Shown piece by piece: positions 41,350 through 50,231 of a stretch of DNA of 64,000 nucleotides (position 1 is its first letter; each line of letters begins with the position of its first letter). Location of the stretch: the NCBI RefSeq assembly GCF_018760735.1, contig NZ_JAHHZN010000001.1:434001-498000 (forward strand), in the 5' to 3' direction. The position numbers were made by a program, and so were the translations under genes. Under the pieces are notes generated by a model. That model made no database searches. It worked only from the letters and a program-made list of their open reading frames with translations, and was not told the origin of the DNA. The stretch is from Hymenobacter piscis. Lineage in GTDB: Bacteria > Bacteroidota > Bacteroidia > Cytophagales > Hymenobacteraceae.

Positions 41350-41862
41350 CTACCGTTTTGCCCGGAACGACCAGGTGATGCGGAATACGGCTACCGTGTC
41401 GCCGGCTTCGTCGAGGCCGGTGCTGGTGCAGACGACGGTGCGGCCTTCGCCGGTGGCGCGGCTTTCGGCAATGGCCCGGCCAATGGCGGCGCCGTCGGGG
41501 CTGGTGAAGCGGATCAGGCCCACGGCTTTCTTGCTGAAATCGGCCTCCAGGCCCACCACCAGCATCGAGACCGGGGAGCCGCTCTGCACGTGCATCATGG
41601 CCAGCAGGCCGCTGGCCATTTCGGCGGCCATGCTCAGGCAGGCGAAGTAGATGCTGCGAAACGGGTTCTGGGTGAGGAATTTGTAGCGCACCGTGATGGT
41701 GGCCCGCTCCGGCGTCAGCTCGGCCAGGCGCAGGCCCGCCAGGTAAGCCATCGGCAGGCGGCGCAGCATGAACAGGCGCAGTTTCAGGGGGTTGCTGATG
41801 GTGCGGCGGAAGTGCTCCATCCGGGCGGCATCGGGCGCCACGGGCGTGGTGGGGTTGGTCAT
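41350..41862 (-). CDS. DUF4442 hotdog-fold protein (thioesterase-like)
   Basis: 170 residues. The hotdog core shows ERATITVRYKFLTQNPFRSI, YFACLSMAAEMASGLLAMMH (the helix that holds the active site in acyl-CoA thioesterases) and a second half VVGLEADFSKKAVGLIRFTS. DUF4442 members are treated as putative acyl-CoA thioesterases; the substrate is unknown. It stands alone between two palindromic elements. Confidence 0.82.
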   Translation of the reverse strand: MTNPTTPVAPDAARMEHFRRTISNPLKLRLFMLRRLPMAYLAGLRLAELTPERATITVRYKFLTQNPFRSIYFACLSMAAEMASGLLAMMHVQSGSPVSMLVVGLEADFSKKAVGLIRFTSPDGAAIGRAIAESRATGEGRTVVCTSTGLDEAGDTVAVFRITWSFRAKR

Positions 41863-41929
41863 GGCGGGCAGGTTAGGTGCTACAAGGAACGAAATTTACT
41901 CGTCATGCCGAGTATCCGGAGGAGCAAAC

Positions 41930-42033
41930 CGCGGCCCCGTCGGTCGTCCTGAGCAGCGCGCAGGACCTTGCACCACCTCCCGATGAATGGTGCAAGGTCC
42001 TGCGCGCTGCTCAGCCTGACCGACGGGGCCGCG
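41930..42033. repeat. 46-bp-arm palindrome without arrays
   Basis: Arms 41930-41975 and 41988-42033 pair at 43 of 46 positions around a 12-base loop. The arm holds GTCGTCCTGAGCAGCGCGCA, a variant of the shared core. No heptad array is attached. It lies upstream of the DUF4442 gene and at the 3' end of the DUF3857 operon, where it would also form a strong transcript hairpin. Confidence 0.9.
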
Positions 42034-42059
42034 TATTCGGGCAACCCGTATTTTCCCGC

Positions 42060-44036
42060 TTAGCCCTTCTTTTCGAGTACCAGCACCACTTTATTGAAGT
42101 TGGCGGCGGCGTTTACCACTTCGCGGAAGGGCTGGAAATCGGCTTTGGGCCAGCGGATCTGGCGGTAGTACTCGCGGATGGTCACGGTGACTTTCTGGCC
42201 CTGCTGCTCGTAGCTGGACTTGAACAGGTACTCGGGGCCGGCGGCGGTGGGGCCGGCCTGCACGTCCACGTTCAGGTCCTGGAGGTTGCGCACCTGGTAG
42301 CCGGCCGGCACCTCAAACGTGATGGTGCGGTTGTAGCGGCGGTTGAACTCGTTTTCCACGTCGTACTGCCGCTCCTCGCTCTGGTAGAGCTCCGACTGAG
42401 GCCCGAGCAGCGTCCCGATTTTGAACAGGTACTTGGGCCCGGCCCGGTCGAGCAGCGCCACCGACTCCACGGTGGCATCCACGATAAACGGTTTTTCCAG
42501 CGGGTTGAGGCCGGTTTCGCCGTTCGTGACGGTCAGCTTCTTGAAGGCAGCATCGGGCACGTTGCTCTTGATGATGCTTTCCGTGACTTCCCCGCGCTTA
42601 TCCTCCGGGATGAGGGCGTAGAAGGGTTGAATGGGCTGGGCCGCGTAGCCGCCCAGGGTTTCGCGGATGGTCACCGTACTTTTATCCAGGTTGGGGGCAA
42701 ACTGCACGCTGATGTCGAGGTCGTTCTGGCTCTGGTCGGCGCTCAGGGTCGGGATGTCACCTATTTTGCCCACCGCCGATTCGGTGGAGCCCAGCTGCAC
42801 GCGGCGCACGAACAGGCCCTTGTTGGCCGTCCACTCGGCCGGAATCAGGGGCAGGCGGTAATCGGCGCGGCCGGGAGCCAGCCACTGCTTGGTGGCGGGC
42901 AGGTAGAAGACGGGGTTATCGAGGTAGTTCCAGGTGTCGAATTCCTCGTCGAAGGGCGTTTCGGTGCGGTCGGTGGTCAGGACCAGCTCGTTGGTGATGT
43001 TGAGGCGGCTGAAGAGGGCGGCAAACAGGCGGGCCGCGCCTATGTCGGAGGCGGCGCGGGCGCTCAGCACGTCGGTCAGCTTTTCGGGGCCGCCCGCGGC
43101 GCCCACCTGAAAGTTGGTTTTGAGGTAGTTCTCCAGGGCCGGCAGGGGCTGGGCCGCGGGCAGATTCATCTGCTTGAGCAGCTTGTCCACGGCCTTGAGC
43201 TCGTCCTTGTTCCACTGGTACACCCGCTCGTAGAGGTAGCGGCTGGCATCGGCCCAGGTGAAGGCGCGGGTGCGGCCCCGGCTGGCGCTGTAGGCCAGCT
43301 TGTACTCCAGGCGCTGGCGCTGGGCGGCGGCGTTGGCGAAGCCTTCCGCGCGCAGGGCCGGCACGTTGTGCAGACTCAGGCCGATGACGCGTTTTTCGTT
43401 GAGGACCGTATCGGGCAGCAGGCCGCCGGGGTAGCGGCGCAGCTCGAAGGTCAGGGCCTCGGGCGTGATGAAGGCCACTTCCAGGTCGCGCACGGGTACT
43501 TCGCTCTGCAGATTGATGCGCCCGAAGTAATTCACGGGCCGCTCCCGGGTGAAGAGGTACTCAATCTCGCTGCCCTTTTCCACCCCTTCCACCGCAAATA
43601 CCTTAAAGCCGCGGCTGCCGTCCTCGTCCTTGAGCTCCTTCATGTTACTCTCGGCCACGTCCACAATCACGCCCCGGGGACTGATGGTGCGGGCCTTGAG
43701 CTGCACGATGCGGCCGTTCTCGTGCACGGGCAGGTAGATTTTGTTGAACCGCTCGATGCCGTCGGAGGAGTTCACGCGCACGATGCGGTGGTCGACGGAG
43801 TAGAGGCGCAGCTCGCGCTTGTCGTCGAGGGCCAGCTCCTCGGCCCGGAAGTCGCGCAGCACCACGGCGGGCTGCTGGCCCTCGGTGGCGGTGAGGGTGG
43901 CGGGCTTGCGCCGGGCGTCCCAGTCGTAGCGGGCGTAGGTGAGGGTAGCCGGCAGGGCCTGGGCCCGCAGCAGCGCGGGTAGCAGCAGCAGCGCCAGCGT
44001 CAGGATGCGGGCCAGCTGAGGTAGCAGATTCGTCAC
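42060..44036 (-). CDS. DUF3857 protein with degenerate transglutaminase core
   Basis: 658 residues with a signal peptide (ALLLLPALLRAQ). An N-terminal DUF3857 beta domain (RIVRVNSSDGIERFNKIYLP; EIEYLFTRERPVNYFGRI) precedes a transglutaminase-like region and a C-terminal DUF2569-like beta domain (ITFEVPAGYQVRNLQDLNVD). Where the neighbouring paralogue has the catalytic GDCKD, this protein reads SDIGAARLFAALFSRL near residue 332, without Cys. It is therefore probably non-catalytic. It is the last gene of a three-gene minus-strand operon and follows its paralogue after a repeat-bearing gap of 190 bp. Confidence 0.85.
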   Translation of the reverse strand: MTNLLPQLARILTLALLLLPALLRAQALPATLTYARYDWDARRKPATLTATEGQQPAVVLRDFRAEELALDDKRELRLYSVDHRIVRVNSSDGIERFNKIYLPVHENGRIVQLKARTISPRGVIVDVAESNMKELKDEDGSRGFKVFAVEGVEKGSEIEYLFTRERPVNYFGRINLQSEVPVRDLEVAFITPEALTFELRRYPGGLLPDTVLNEKRVIGLSLHNVPALRAEGFANAAAQRQRLEYKLAYSASRGRTRAFTWADASRYLYERVYQWNKDELKAVDKLLKQMNLPAAQPLPALENYLKTNFQVGAAGGPEKLTDVLSARAASDIGAARLFAALFSRLNITNELVLTTDRTETPFDEEFDTWNYLDNPVFYLPATKQWLAPGRADYRLPLIPAEWTANKGLFVRRVQLGSTESAVGKIGDIPTLSADQSQNDLDISVQFAPNLDKSTVTIRETLGGYAAQPIQPFYALIPEDKRGEVTESIIKSNVPDAAFKKLTVTNGETGLNPLEKPFIVDATVESVALLDRAGPKYLFKIGTLLGPQSELYQSEERQYDVENEFNRRYNRTITFEVPAGYQVRNLQDLNVDVQAGPTAAGPEYLFKSSYEQQGQKVTVTIREYYRQIRWPKADFQPFREVVNAAANFNKVVLVLEKKG

Positions 44037-44090
44037 GGAAAAAGAAGTTAAGGGAAGCTGAGTTGCCGGTGGCGAGTTGCCGTTCGGGAT

Positions 44091-44222
44091 TCCCAGGGCT
44101 GAAGCCCTGGGCTATGGAGCGCGCGAATTGCAATTATGCAGAACAGAGCCGCTGACTAGCCCAGGGCTTCAGCCCTGGGATAACCGGACAACTGGCAACT
44201 GGCAACTGGCAACTGGCAACTG
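44091..44222. repeat. Double palindrome (CCCAGGGCTGAAGCCCTGGG) plus GGCAACT array
   Basis: TCCCAGGGCTGAAGCCCTGGGCTA (24 bp, given here by its ends 44091-44114) is itself palindromic and recurs perfectly inverted at 44157-44180. A heptad array of GGCAACT units follows (about 44190-44222), with a degenerate counterpart (GTTGCCGGTGGCGAGTTGCC) at 44062-44081. The core differs from the GAGCGNAG family. It separates the two DUF3857 genes. Confidence 0.88.
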
Positions 44223-44226
44223 AAAA

Positions 44227-46185
44227 TCAGGCTTTCTTGCGTTTGAGGATGATGGCGTCGCGGTAAGCCGCGTTGAGCTGGTCGACCACGGCGTTCCACT
44301 GGCTGAAGCGGGCGGGTTCGAGCAGCAGGTAATTCACGTAGATTTCCTTCTGCTGAATGATTTTGTTGCCCTGGCGTGCGTAGCGGATGGAGAAGCCCAG
44401 CATCTCGTCGCGGCCCTCGGTGTTGGGCGGCAGGTAGGTCACGTCGTAGCCGGCGGGCACCTCAAACTCGGTGCGGATGCGGTTGGTGTGGTGGTACTCG
44501 TTCACGCGGGCCAGGGTGCGCTTGGCCGGGTCGAGGCGGTCGGCGGCGTAGCTCTGATCGAGATTGAGGTTCACGTACACTTCGTCGTCGAGGCGCTGCA
44601 CGTAGTCCTGGAGGCGGTACTCGTAGTCCACCGTCAGGGGCTGGTCGCGGGCATCGAGGTGGTGCACGGCGTATTTGTCGATGAAGAACTTGTTGTTGCC
44701 GCGCTCCACCAGGTTTTTCACCAGCTTGGCTTCGTCGGTGGGGTCGAGACCATCAAGGGCGTAGCTCTGGCGCACCTTGGCGTAGCCGCTCAGGGCCAGC
44801 CGGCCGGTGCCGCGCAGGCCGGCCGCCCCGTCGAGCACCACCACGGAGCTATCCACGGTCTGGCTGCGCTGGCGCTCCATTACGGGCACGCTCACCACCT
44901 TGCTGTGCGCGGCGTCGAGGGCCAGCAGTGCGTCCTTGCCCTGAATCATGGACGAGGGCATGCCGTAGGGCGTGTACTTGCTGGTGGCATCGAGGAACAC
45001 GTACTGGCCGGGGCTGGGCTCGTAGGTGGTAATCATGTGGTTATCCACGCCGGGCGTGGCCAGCTCGGCGTAGTGGTAGGGCAGGTCGCGGGTGCCGATC
45101 CAGGTGCGGTAGGATTTCACGCCCGCCATGCGCAGCATCTCGTGGAGCAGGTTGGCCATGTCCTTGCAGTCGCCGTAGCGGCTGGCGTATACCCGGCCCG
45201 CATCGTGCGGAATAAAGCCGCGCAGGCCGTTTTCGAAGGCGATGTAGCGCACGTGGTCCTGCACCCAGTAGTAGATGCGGGCCACTTTCTCGGGCTCGGT
45301 GCGGGCCCCCACGCTCAGGGAGTCCACCACCCGGCGCAGGGCGGGGCTTTCCTGCTTGTCGAGATTTTTCACGAAGCCCGAATACAGGCTGTAGAGCTCG
45401 GGCACGCCGCCCAGCAGCCGGCGTGCCTGCCCGTTCACCTGGGCTTCCTCCACGAAGTACACCAAATGGGGCAGGTAGTAACTGCCCTCGGGGCCGTCGG
45501 CCTCGTGGGCGGCGGCGGGCAGGTCCTCGGCCGTCCAGCGGTAGACCACGTTGCTGCCCTTTTCCTGGCGGGTGTAAGTGACCTTGCCGGCCGGGATGTT
45601 GAACTGCTTGGTGTTGAGGCGCACCGTGCGCGGGGCCGTAATCACCAGCTCGGCGTGGCGCACGGGCACGTAGCTGGCAAAGTGGAAGGGCATCAGGAAG
45701 CGCGCATCGGAGTGGCGCACGGTGTAGTCGCAGACGGTGCGCACGCCGGGGGCCACGGCCGGGTAGGCGAAGCTCACCACCCGCACGTCGTCGAAGAAGA
45801 TACCCGGCCGGATTTCAAACTTGTCCTTGAACTCCGCAACTTTGAGGGGCTTGTAGCCGTTGCCGGCGGGCACCAGCGTGCGGGCTTCAATGCTCTGGAG
45901 GCGGTTGAAGTGGGAGCTGTACACCTGATCGGGGGCATACATGGCCGACTGCGCGCCCAGGTGCAGCATGTCGTAGTGGTGGCGGGCCAGCACCTGCACC
46001 GAGTCGCCCTTCACTTCCACCGTAATTTCCTGGCGGTAGTCGAGGTAGACGGCTTTTTCGGTGGGATACTGCTGCCGGAGCTGGGCGAGTTGCGACACCG
46101 GCTGCTGGGCCCGGGCCGGCGGGGCCAGCGTGAGCAGGCCCAGCAGCAGGACCACCAGCCAGCGGCCCGTTTTAGCGAGTTCCAT
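44227..46185 (-). CDS. DUF3857/transglutaminase-domain exported protein
   Basis: 652 residues from the ATG at 46185, giving a signal peptide (RWLVVLLLGLLTLAPPARAQ). The DUF3857 domain (about 45-230) is followed by a transglutaminase-like core with the Cys in YGDCKDMANLL (Cys340), the His in DNHMITTYEP and the Asp in YVFLDATSKY, so the papain-like triad is intact. Such proteins are thought to be periplasmic peptidases or cross-linking enzymes. Its start overlaps the 3' end of the MORN-repeat gene by 14 bp, indicating translational coupling. Confidence 0.88.
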   Translation of the reverse strand: MELAKTGRWLVVLLLGLLTLAPPARAQQPVSQLAQLRQQYPTEKAVYLDYRQEITVEVKGDSVQVLARHHYDMLHLGAQSAMYAPDQVYSSHFNRLQSIEARTLVPAGNGYKPLKVAEFKDKFEIRPGIFFDDVRVVSFAYPAVAPGVRTVCDYTVRHSDARFLMPFHFASYVPVRHAELVITAPRTVRLNTKQFNIPAGKVTYTRQEKGSNVVYRWTAEDLPAAAHEADGPEGSYYLPHLVYFVEEAQVNGQARRLLGGVPELYSLYSGFVKNLDKQESPALRRVVDSLSVGARTEPEKVARIYYWVQDHVRYIAFENGLRGFIPHDAGRVYASRYGDCKDMANLLHEMLRMAGVKSYRTWIGTRDLPYHYAELATPGVDNHMITTYEPSPGQYVFLDATSKYTPYGMPSSMIQGKDALLALDAAHSKVVSVPVMERQRSQTVDSSVVVLDGAAGLRGTGRLALSGYAKVRQSYALDGLDPTDEAKLVKNLVERGNNKFFIDKYAVHHLDARDQPLTVDYEYRLQDYVQRLDDEVYVNLNLDQSYAADRLDPAKRTLARVNEYHHTNRIRTEFEVPAGYDVTYLPPNTEGRDEMLGFSIRYARQGNKIIQQKEIYVNYLLLEPARFSQWNAVVDQLNAAYRDAIILKRKKA

Positions 46186-49100
46186 AGATGTGGGCGTTCC
46201 AGTAGTTATCAGTGCGCACGGGTTTCTGGCCCTGGGCGTCGTAGTACACCGTGGGGCCGGCTTTTTCGCCGCAGCGGTAGGTTTCCTCGCGCTCCAGAGT
46301 GCCATCGGGGCGGTAGTAGCGGCAGCGGCCATGCAGCTCATCCAGGGCGTAGTGCTCCTCTTCCTGCACCTTGCCGGTGGGGTAGTAGGTGGTCACGGGG
46401 CCGGTGAGCTGTCCGTCGGCGTTGTTTTCGAGGCGGCGGTACACCTGGCCCGAGCTGTAGTAATAGGTGCGCGGCCCGGCCAGCTGGCCCTTCACGTAGG
46501 TTTCGGTGGCGGCGGGCTGGCCGTTGGCGAAGCTGGTTTTAATAACGCCCAGCGGCTGCAGCGGGCCGGTACCAGGCTGGCCGTCGGGGCCAGGGGCCCG
46601 GAAGCCCAGCAGCTCGCCGTTGGCGTACACTTTCTCCAGCACCAGCTCGCCGGCCATGTTGTAGGTGCGCAGGGAGCCGTCCAGCTCGTCGTTGGCGTAG
46701 GTCGAAACCCGCTCCCGCTGGCCGTTTTCAAAGTAGCTCACCCACTCCCCTTCCGTGCTGCCGTTGCGGTAGCGGCCCGTGCGCCGGAGCTTGCCCGAGG
46801 GGTAGTAGTCCTTCCACTCCCCGTCGAGCCGGCCGTGGCGGTAGGTGCCTTCGGACGTGAGCCGGCCCGTGAGCGGGTCGAAGCGGCGGTAGGGGCCGTC
46901 GAGGAAGCCCCGGTCGTAGCCCTTGGTAATTTCGGTTTTGCCGTTGGGCAACGACCACTTATCGGTCCCGTCGTAGTCGTAGCAGAGCAGGGTGCTTTCC
47001 ACCCGCGGCTGGCCGCCGGGGTAGTGCAGGGTGAGCGCGCGGGTGGTGGGCTCCAGGTTGATGCGGTCCAGCACCTGCCCCGTCGAGTCGAAGGAAGTCA
47101 GGCGCAGCAGGCGGTCGAACTGGTACCAGCGTTCCTGGGTGAGCCGGCCGCCGGGGGTGTAGCTGCGCACCAGCCCGTGGGTATCGGTGCCGCTGCGGTT
47201 GTACTCCTCGCTGAGCTGGCCCGTGGGATAGAACTCGCGCCAGGTGCCGCGCTGCTCGCCGGCCTGGTAGTAGCCGGTGCGCTGCAGCTGGCCGTGGGCG
47301 AAGTACTGCTCGCTCAGGCCGTGCAGGTCGCCGTTGAGGTAGTGGTTGCGGCGCTGCACCCGGCCGGTGCTGGCGTAGAGTTCCTCCACGTCCTGCTGCT
47401 GGCCCTGGCGGTAGTGGCGCACGGCGCTCAGGCTGCCGTCGCGGCGGAACCAGCGCCACTCCTCGCTCATCTGCCCGTCCTGGTAGGCGCCGGTGAAGAC
47501 CACCGTGCCGTCGGGGCGCAGGCTTTTCACGGCCGTGCGGCCCTTTTTGGCCACGGCCGTCTGGGCCAGCTGCTTGCCCTGGCCGTCGAAGTTAGTAAAG
47601 CGCACCACCCGGCCCTGGTTGTATTCCAGCTCGCTGGTCAGGCGGCCCTGCTGGTCGTAGTCCTTGAACACGCCGTGCAGCTCCTTGGTGGCGGGGTCGT
47701 AGTGGCGTTCCTCGCTGGGCTTGCCCGATTCGTAGAACGTCTGCCAGCGGCCCACCGGCTTGCCGTGCTCGTAGCGGCCGGAGTTGGCCAGCTGGCCGTT
47801 GGCGAAGAACTCCTGGTAGTCGCCGTGCAGCTCGCCCTGCTCGTAGCTGCCCTTGCGCTCCACCTTTTTATCGGCGTAAAACACCTCGAACGCGCCCTGG
47901 CGCTGGTCGGCGGCGTAGTTGAAATTGGCTTCGGGCGTGCCGTCGGGGTAGAAGTTGGCCGCCGGGCCCTCCATCTTATCACTGCGGTACACGGCCCGGC
48001 GCTGGAGCTTGCCGTTGGGGTAGTAGGAGAGCACCTCGCCGTTGATGTCGCCGCCAGTGTACTGGTGCACCTCGCGCACCTGCCCGCAGTAATGGTAGAG
48101 CTTCACGGTGCCCACAATGGTGCCGGCCTGGTAAGTGCCTTCCACGGACATAGCCCCGTTGTCGAAATACTCCACGTAGCGGCCGTCGAATTTGCCGTCG
48201 GCGTTGTAATTCATTTCCTTGGCTACCCGGCCGTTGGGATGGTAGGCCAGCCAGCGGCCGGTCCGCTCCCCGGCCTCCGAGAAGCTGCCCCGCTCGCTCA
48301 CGGCCCCTTCTTCGTCCAGCACCAGCCAGGGGCCGCGCAGGTTGGTGAGCTTGCCGTCCTGGGATTCGGCGGCGCCAATGCCCTGCAGGGTGCCCTCGTG
48401 GAACCAGCCCGAGCGGCGCACCGTGGCGGGCTCGCCCTCCACGGGCTGCTGGCCGCGCAGCTGCATCAGGGCCACGCCCACGGCGGCACTCATGCGTTCC
48501 ACCTTGCTCTTGTTGCTCGTCACCCATTTGGCGGCCCGCTTGTCGTCGGCCGAGGAGAGGATGAGGTAGGTGAAGGCCGTCAGGTTATCGTCCCGGCGCA
48601 GGACTTCCACCATGGGCGCGTAGGCGCGCAGCCACAGGTCGGTTTCGGCGGGGCCGGCCGCCGGGAATTTCTCCACCAGCAGCTGGAGCTGCTTGACAAT
48701 GCTGGCGTCGAATTTCACCTTCGACTTGTAGTCGGGCCGCAGGGCCACGCGGGAAGTCAGCAGCAGGTCCAGGTCCTGGAAGGCTTCGTTGGGCACGAAG
48801 GGCTTCTCGCGCTCCTTCTCCTCCACCTCCTGGGCGTTGTTGGCAATCTTTTCGGCCGTAATCAGCGCGTTCTGGCTGTTGGGGCCGTCGGGCACGATGG
48901 CCAGGTAGGTAACCAGGCTGATGAGGGCGCGGGCGGTCTGGCCCTGCTCCAGGGCCAGCCAGGCCAGCTGGTAGTGGGTGCCAGGGTGCAGGGGCTTGAG
49001 CTCCAGGCTGCGCTGCCAGCTGGCCAGGGCCTGGGGCCGGCGCCTGAGGGCATCGTAGCTCACGCCCTGGTTGAACCACAGCAGCTGGCTGTAGGGCATC

Positions 49101-49486
49101 CGCTTGAGTCCGTCGGCGTAGGCCTGGAAGGTTTCGGCCTCGTGCTTGAGGTTTTCCTCGGCCTCGGCCAGCACGTAGTAGGGCTGGGCGTTGTGCATGC
49201 CCAGCGCAATGGCCCGGCGGCTGGCCTCGGCGGCTTCCCGATACTGCTTGTTCTGCAGGTACGACAGTGCCAGCTCGCCCTGGATGTTCACGTAGCCTGA
49301 ATCCGAAGACGGCACCAGCAGGTACTCGCGGATGGCGGCGGCGAATTCGCCCTTGTCGTGCAGGGCTACTCCCTGTTCATAGGCCCGGCCGGCGGTGGGT
49401 AAGGTGGCGGGCTGCTGTTGGGCCAGCGCCGCGGCGGCAGTCCCGGCCCACAGGCCCAGGAACATACCATAAGGTAAAATGCGCAT
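46172..49486 (-). CDS. Giant exported TPR + YwqK/MORN-repeat protein
   Basis: 1104 residues. A signal peptide (to about residue 22, ALAQ) precedes TPR-like helices (about 30-215, e.g. GVALHDKGEFAAAIREYLLV). From about residue 400 to the end there are roughly twenty repeats of 23-24 residues with the pattern W/Y-x2-Y/F-x-x-x-G-x-(4)-E-x-x-Y-x-x-G-x-x-x-G, the YwqK/MORN type. These form extended beta sheets and are often annotated as antitoxin YwqK. Here, as an exported protein with coupled DUF3857 genes, an envelope scaffold role is more likely (inference). First gene of the operon; its own start codon follows TAGTTA directly. Confidence 0.85.
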   Translation of the reverse strand: MRILPYGMFLGLWAGTAAAALAQQQPATLPTAGRAYEQGVALHDKGEFAAAIREYLLVPSSDSGYVNIQGELALSYLQNKQYREAAEASRRAIALGMHNAQPYYVLAEAEENLKHEAETFQAYADGLKRMPYSQLLWFNQGVSYDALRRRPQALASWQRSLELKPLHPGTHYQLAWLALEQGQTARALISLVTYLAIVPDGPNSQNALITAEKIANNAQEVEEKEREKPFVPNEAFQDLDLLLTSRVALRPDYKSKVKFDASIVKQLQLLVEKFPAAGPAETDLWLRAYAPMVEVLRRDDNLTAFTYLILSSADDKRAAKWVTSNKSKVERMSAAVGVALMQLRGQQPVEGEPATVRRSGWFHEGTLQGIGAAESQDGKLTNLRGPWLVLDEEGAVSERGSFSEAGERTGRWLAYHPNGRVAKEMNYNADGKFDGRYVEYFDNGAMSVEGTYQAGTIVGTVKLYHYCGQVREVHQYTGGDINGEVLSYYPNGKLQRRAVYRSDKMEGPAANFYPDGTPEANFNYAADQRQGAFEVFYADKKVERKGSYEQGELHGDYQEFFANGQLANSGRYEHGKPVGRWQTFYESGKPSEERHYDPATKELHGVFKDYDQQGRLTSELEYNQGRVVRFTNFDGQGKQLAQTAVAKKGRTAVKSLRPDGTVVFTGAYQDGQMSEEWRWFRRDGSLSAVRHYRQGQQQDVEELYASTGRVQRRNHYLNGDLHGLSEQYFAHGQLQRTGYYQAGEQRGTWREFYPTGQLSEEYNRSGTDTHGLVRSYTPGGRLTQERWYQFDRLLRLTSFDSTGQVLDRINLEPTTRALTLHYPGGQPRVESTLLCYDYDGTDKWSLPNGKTEITKGYDRGFLDGPYRRFDPLTGRLTSEGTYRHGRLDGEWKDYYPSGKLRRTGRYRNGSTEGEWVSYFENGQRERVSTYANDELDGSLRTYNMAGELVLEKVYANGELLGFRAPGPDGQPGTGPLQPLGVIKTSFANGQPAATETYVKGQLAGPRTYYYSSGQVYRRLENNADGQLTGPVTTYYPTGKVQEEEHYALDELHGRCRYYRPDGTLEREETYRCGEKAGPTVYYDAQGQKPVRTDNYWNAHIYGTR

Positions 49487-49605
49487 TAACTACACTCGAT
49501 AGAACACTTCATCGGCCCGGCCGCCCCTGCGGTGAGCCGTTGATAGTTCCACAAGTATATCGGTTTTTCGCCGCTTGAAAAAGAAAAAGCCCCCGGGGCA
49601 GAGTC

Positions 49606-50157
49606 CTATTTTTTCCGGCCCGCCCGCCGGGGTGCCGGGCCGCGGGCGGGTGCGGCCGCCGGATATACCGTCAGTTCGCGGTAGCCGAAGGTGGGGTCGG
49701 TTTCACGGCGAAACTCCAACTCCGGCAGCTCCCCGATAACCAGCTCCAGGGTGGTGTACACGCGGTTACCCTCGAGCAGGTGGCCGCCCACGGTGCGGCC
49801 CGTGGAGTCGGAAACCGACAGGTGCAGGTGGCTGCCGCTCCGGGCCAGCGTGCCCACCAGAGATACAATTTCGAAGTGGCCCTGGTACACCGTGGCACCT
49901 TCCTGGTTGGCCAGGCGCAGGGTGGCGGTGGTGAGGCTGCCCACGGCCGTGAGCACGCAGGCCGCCTTCAGGTTGTGGTGCTCTACGAAGGCCAGCAGCT
50001 CCTGACGCACATCCTGGCCCGGCCGCAACCGCAGGGCGTAGGTGCGCAGGGAAGAAGCCGGAGCCGGGGTGGGCAGCGCAGAAGCGGGCATGGGCGGAAT
50101 GGTTTGGGCACCCCCCGGACCGGCGGCCAGCAGCCCCGCGCAGAGGAGAAAGCGCAT
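49606..50157 (-). CDS. Exported PPC/DUF296-domain protein
   Basis: 183 residues from the ATG at 50157, which provides a signal peptide (MRFLLCAGLLAAGPGGAQ). The domain follows the PPC/DUF296 fold: TYALRLRPGQDVRQELLAFV, ACVLTAVGSLTTATLRLANQ, HFEIVSLVGTLARSGSHLHL and VGGHLLEGNRVYTTLELVIG. In plants and other bacteria this domain is cytosolic or nuclear; export is unusual. A basic tail (APRRAGRKK) ends the protein. It follows the DUF4097 gene by 74 bp and may belong to the sigma-factor operon. Confidence 0.83.
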   Translation of the reverse strand: MRFLLCAGLLAAGPGGAQTIPPMPASALPTPAPASSLRTYALRLRPGQDVRQELLAFVEHHNLKAACVLTAVGSLTTATLRLANQEGATVYQGHFEIVSLVGTLARSGSHLHLSVSDSTGRTVGGHLLEGNRVYTTLELVIGELPELEFRRETDPTFGYRELTVYPAAAPARGPAPRRAGRKK

Positions 50158-50231
50158 CAGGAAAGAAGTTGCAACGGGTGCAGAAACCGCGAAGGTAGTC
50201 CCGCCGCCCGCACCGCCCGCCCGCGCCCCGC

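Noticed and set aside
46061..49300. Antisense open frame of 1079 codons over the MORN-repeat gene
   Set aside because: Shadow of the repeated W/Y-G codons in the real gene; no domain or signal of its own.
44227..49486. Toxin-antitoxin system, as suggested by the YwqK antitoxin annotation
   Set aside because: The repeat protein is exported and very large; no toxin gene is adjacent.
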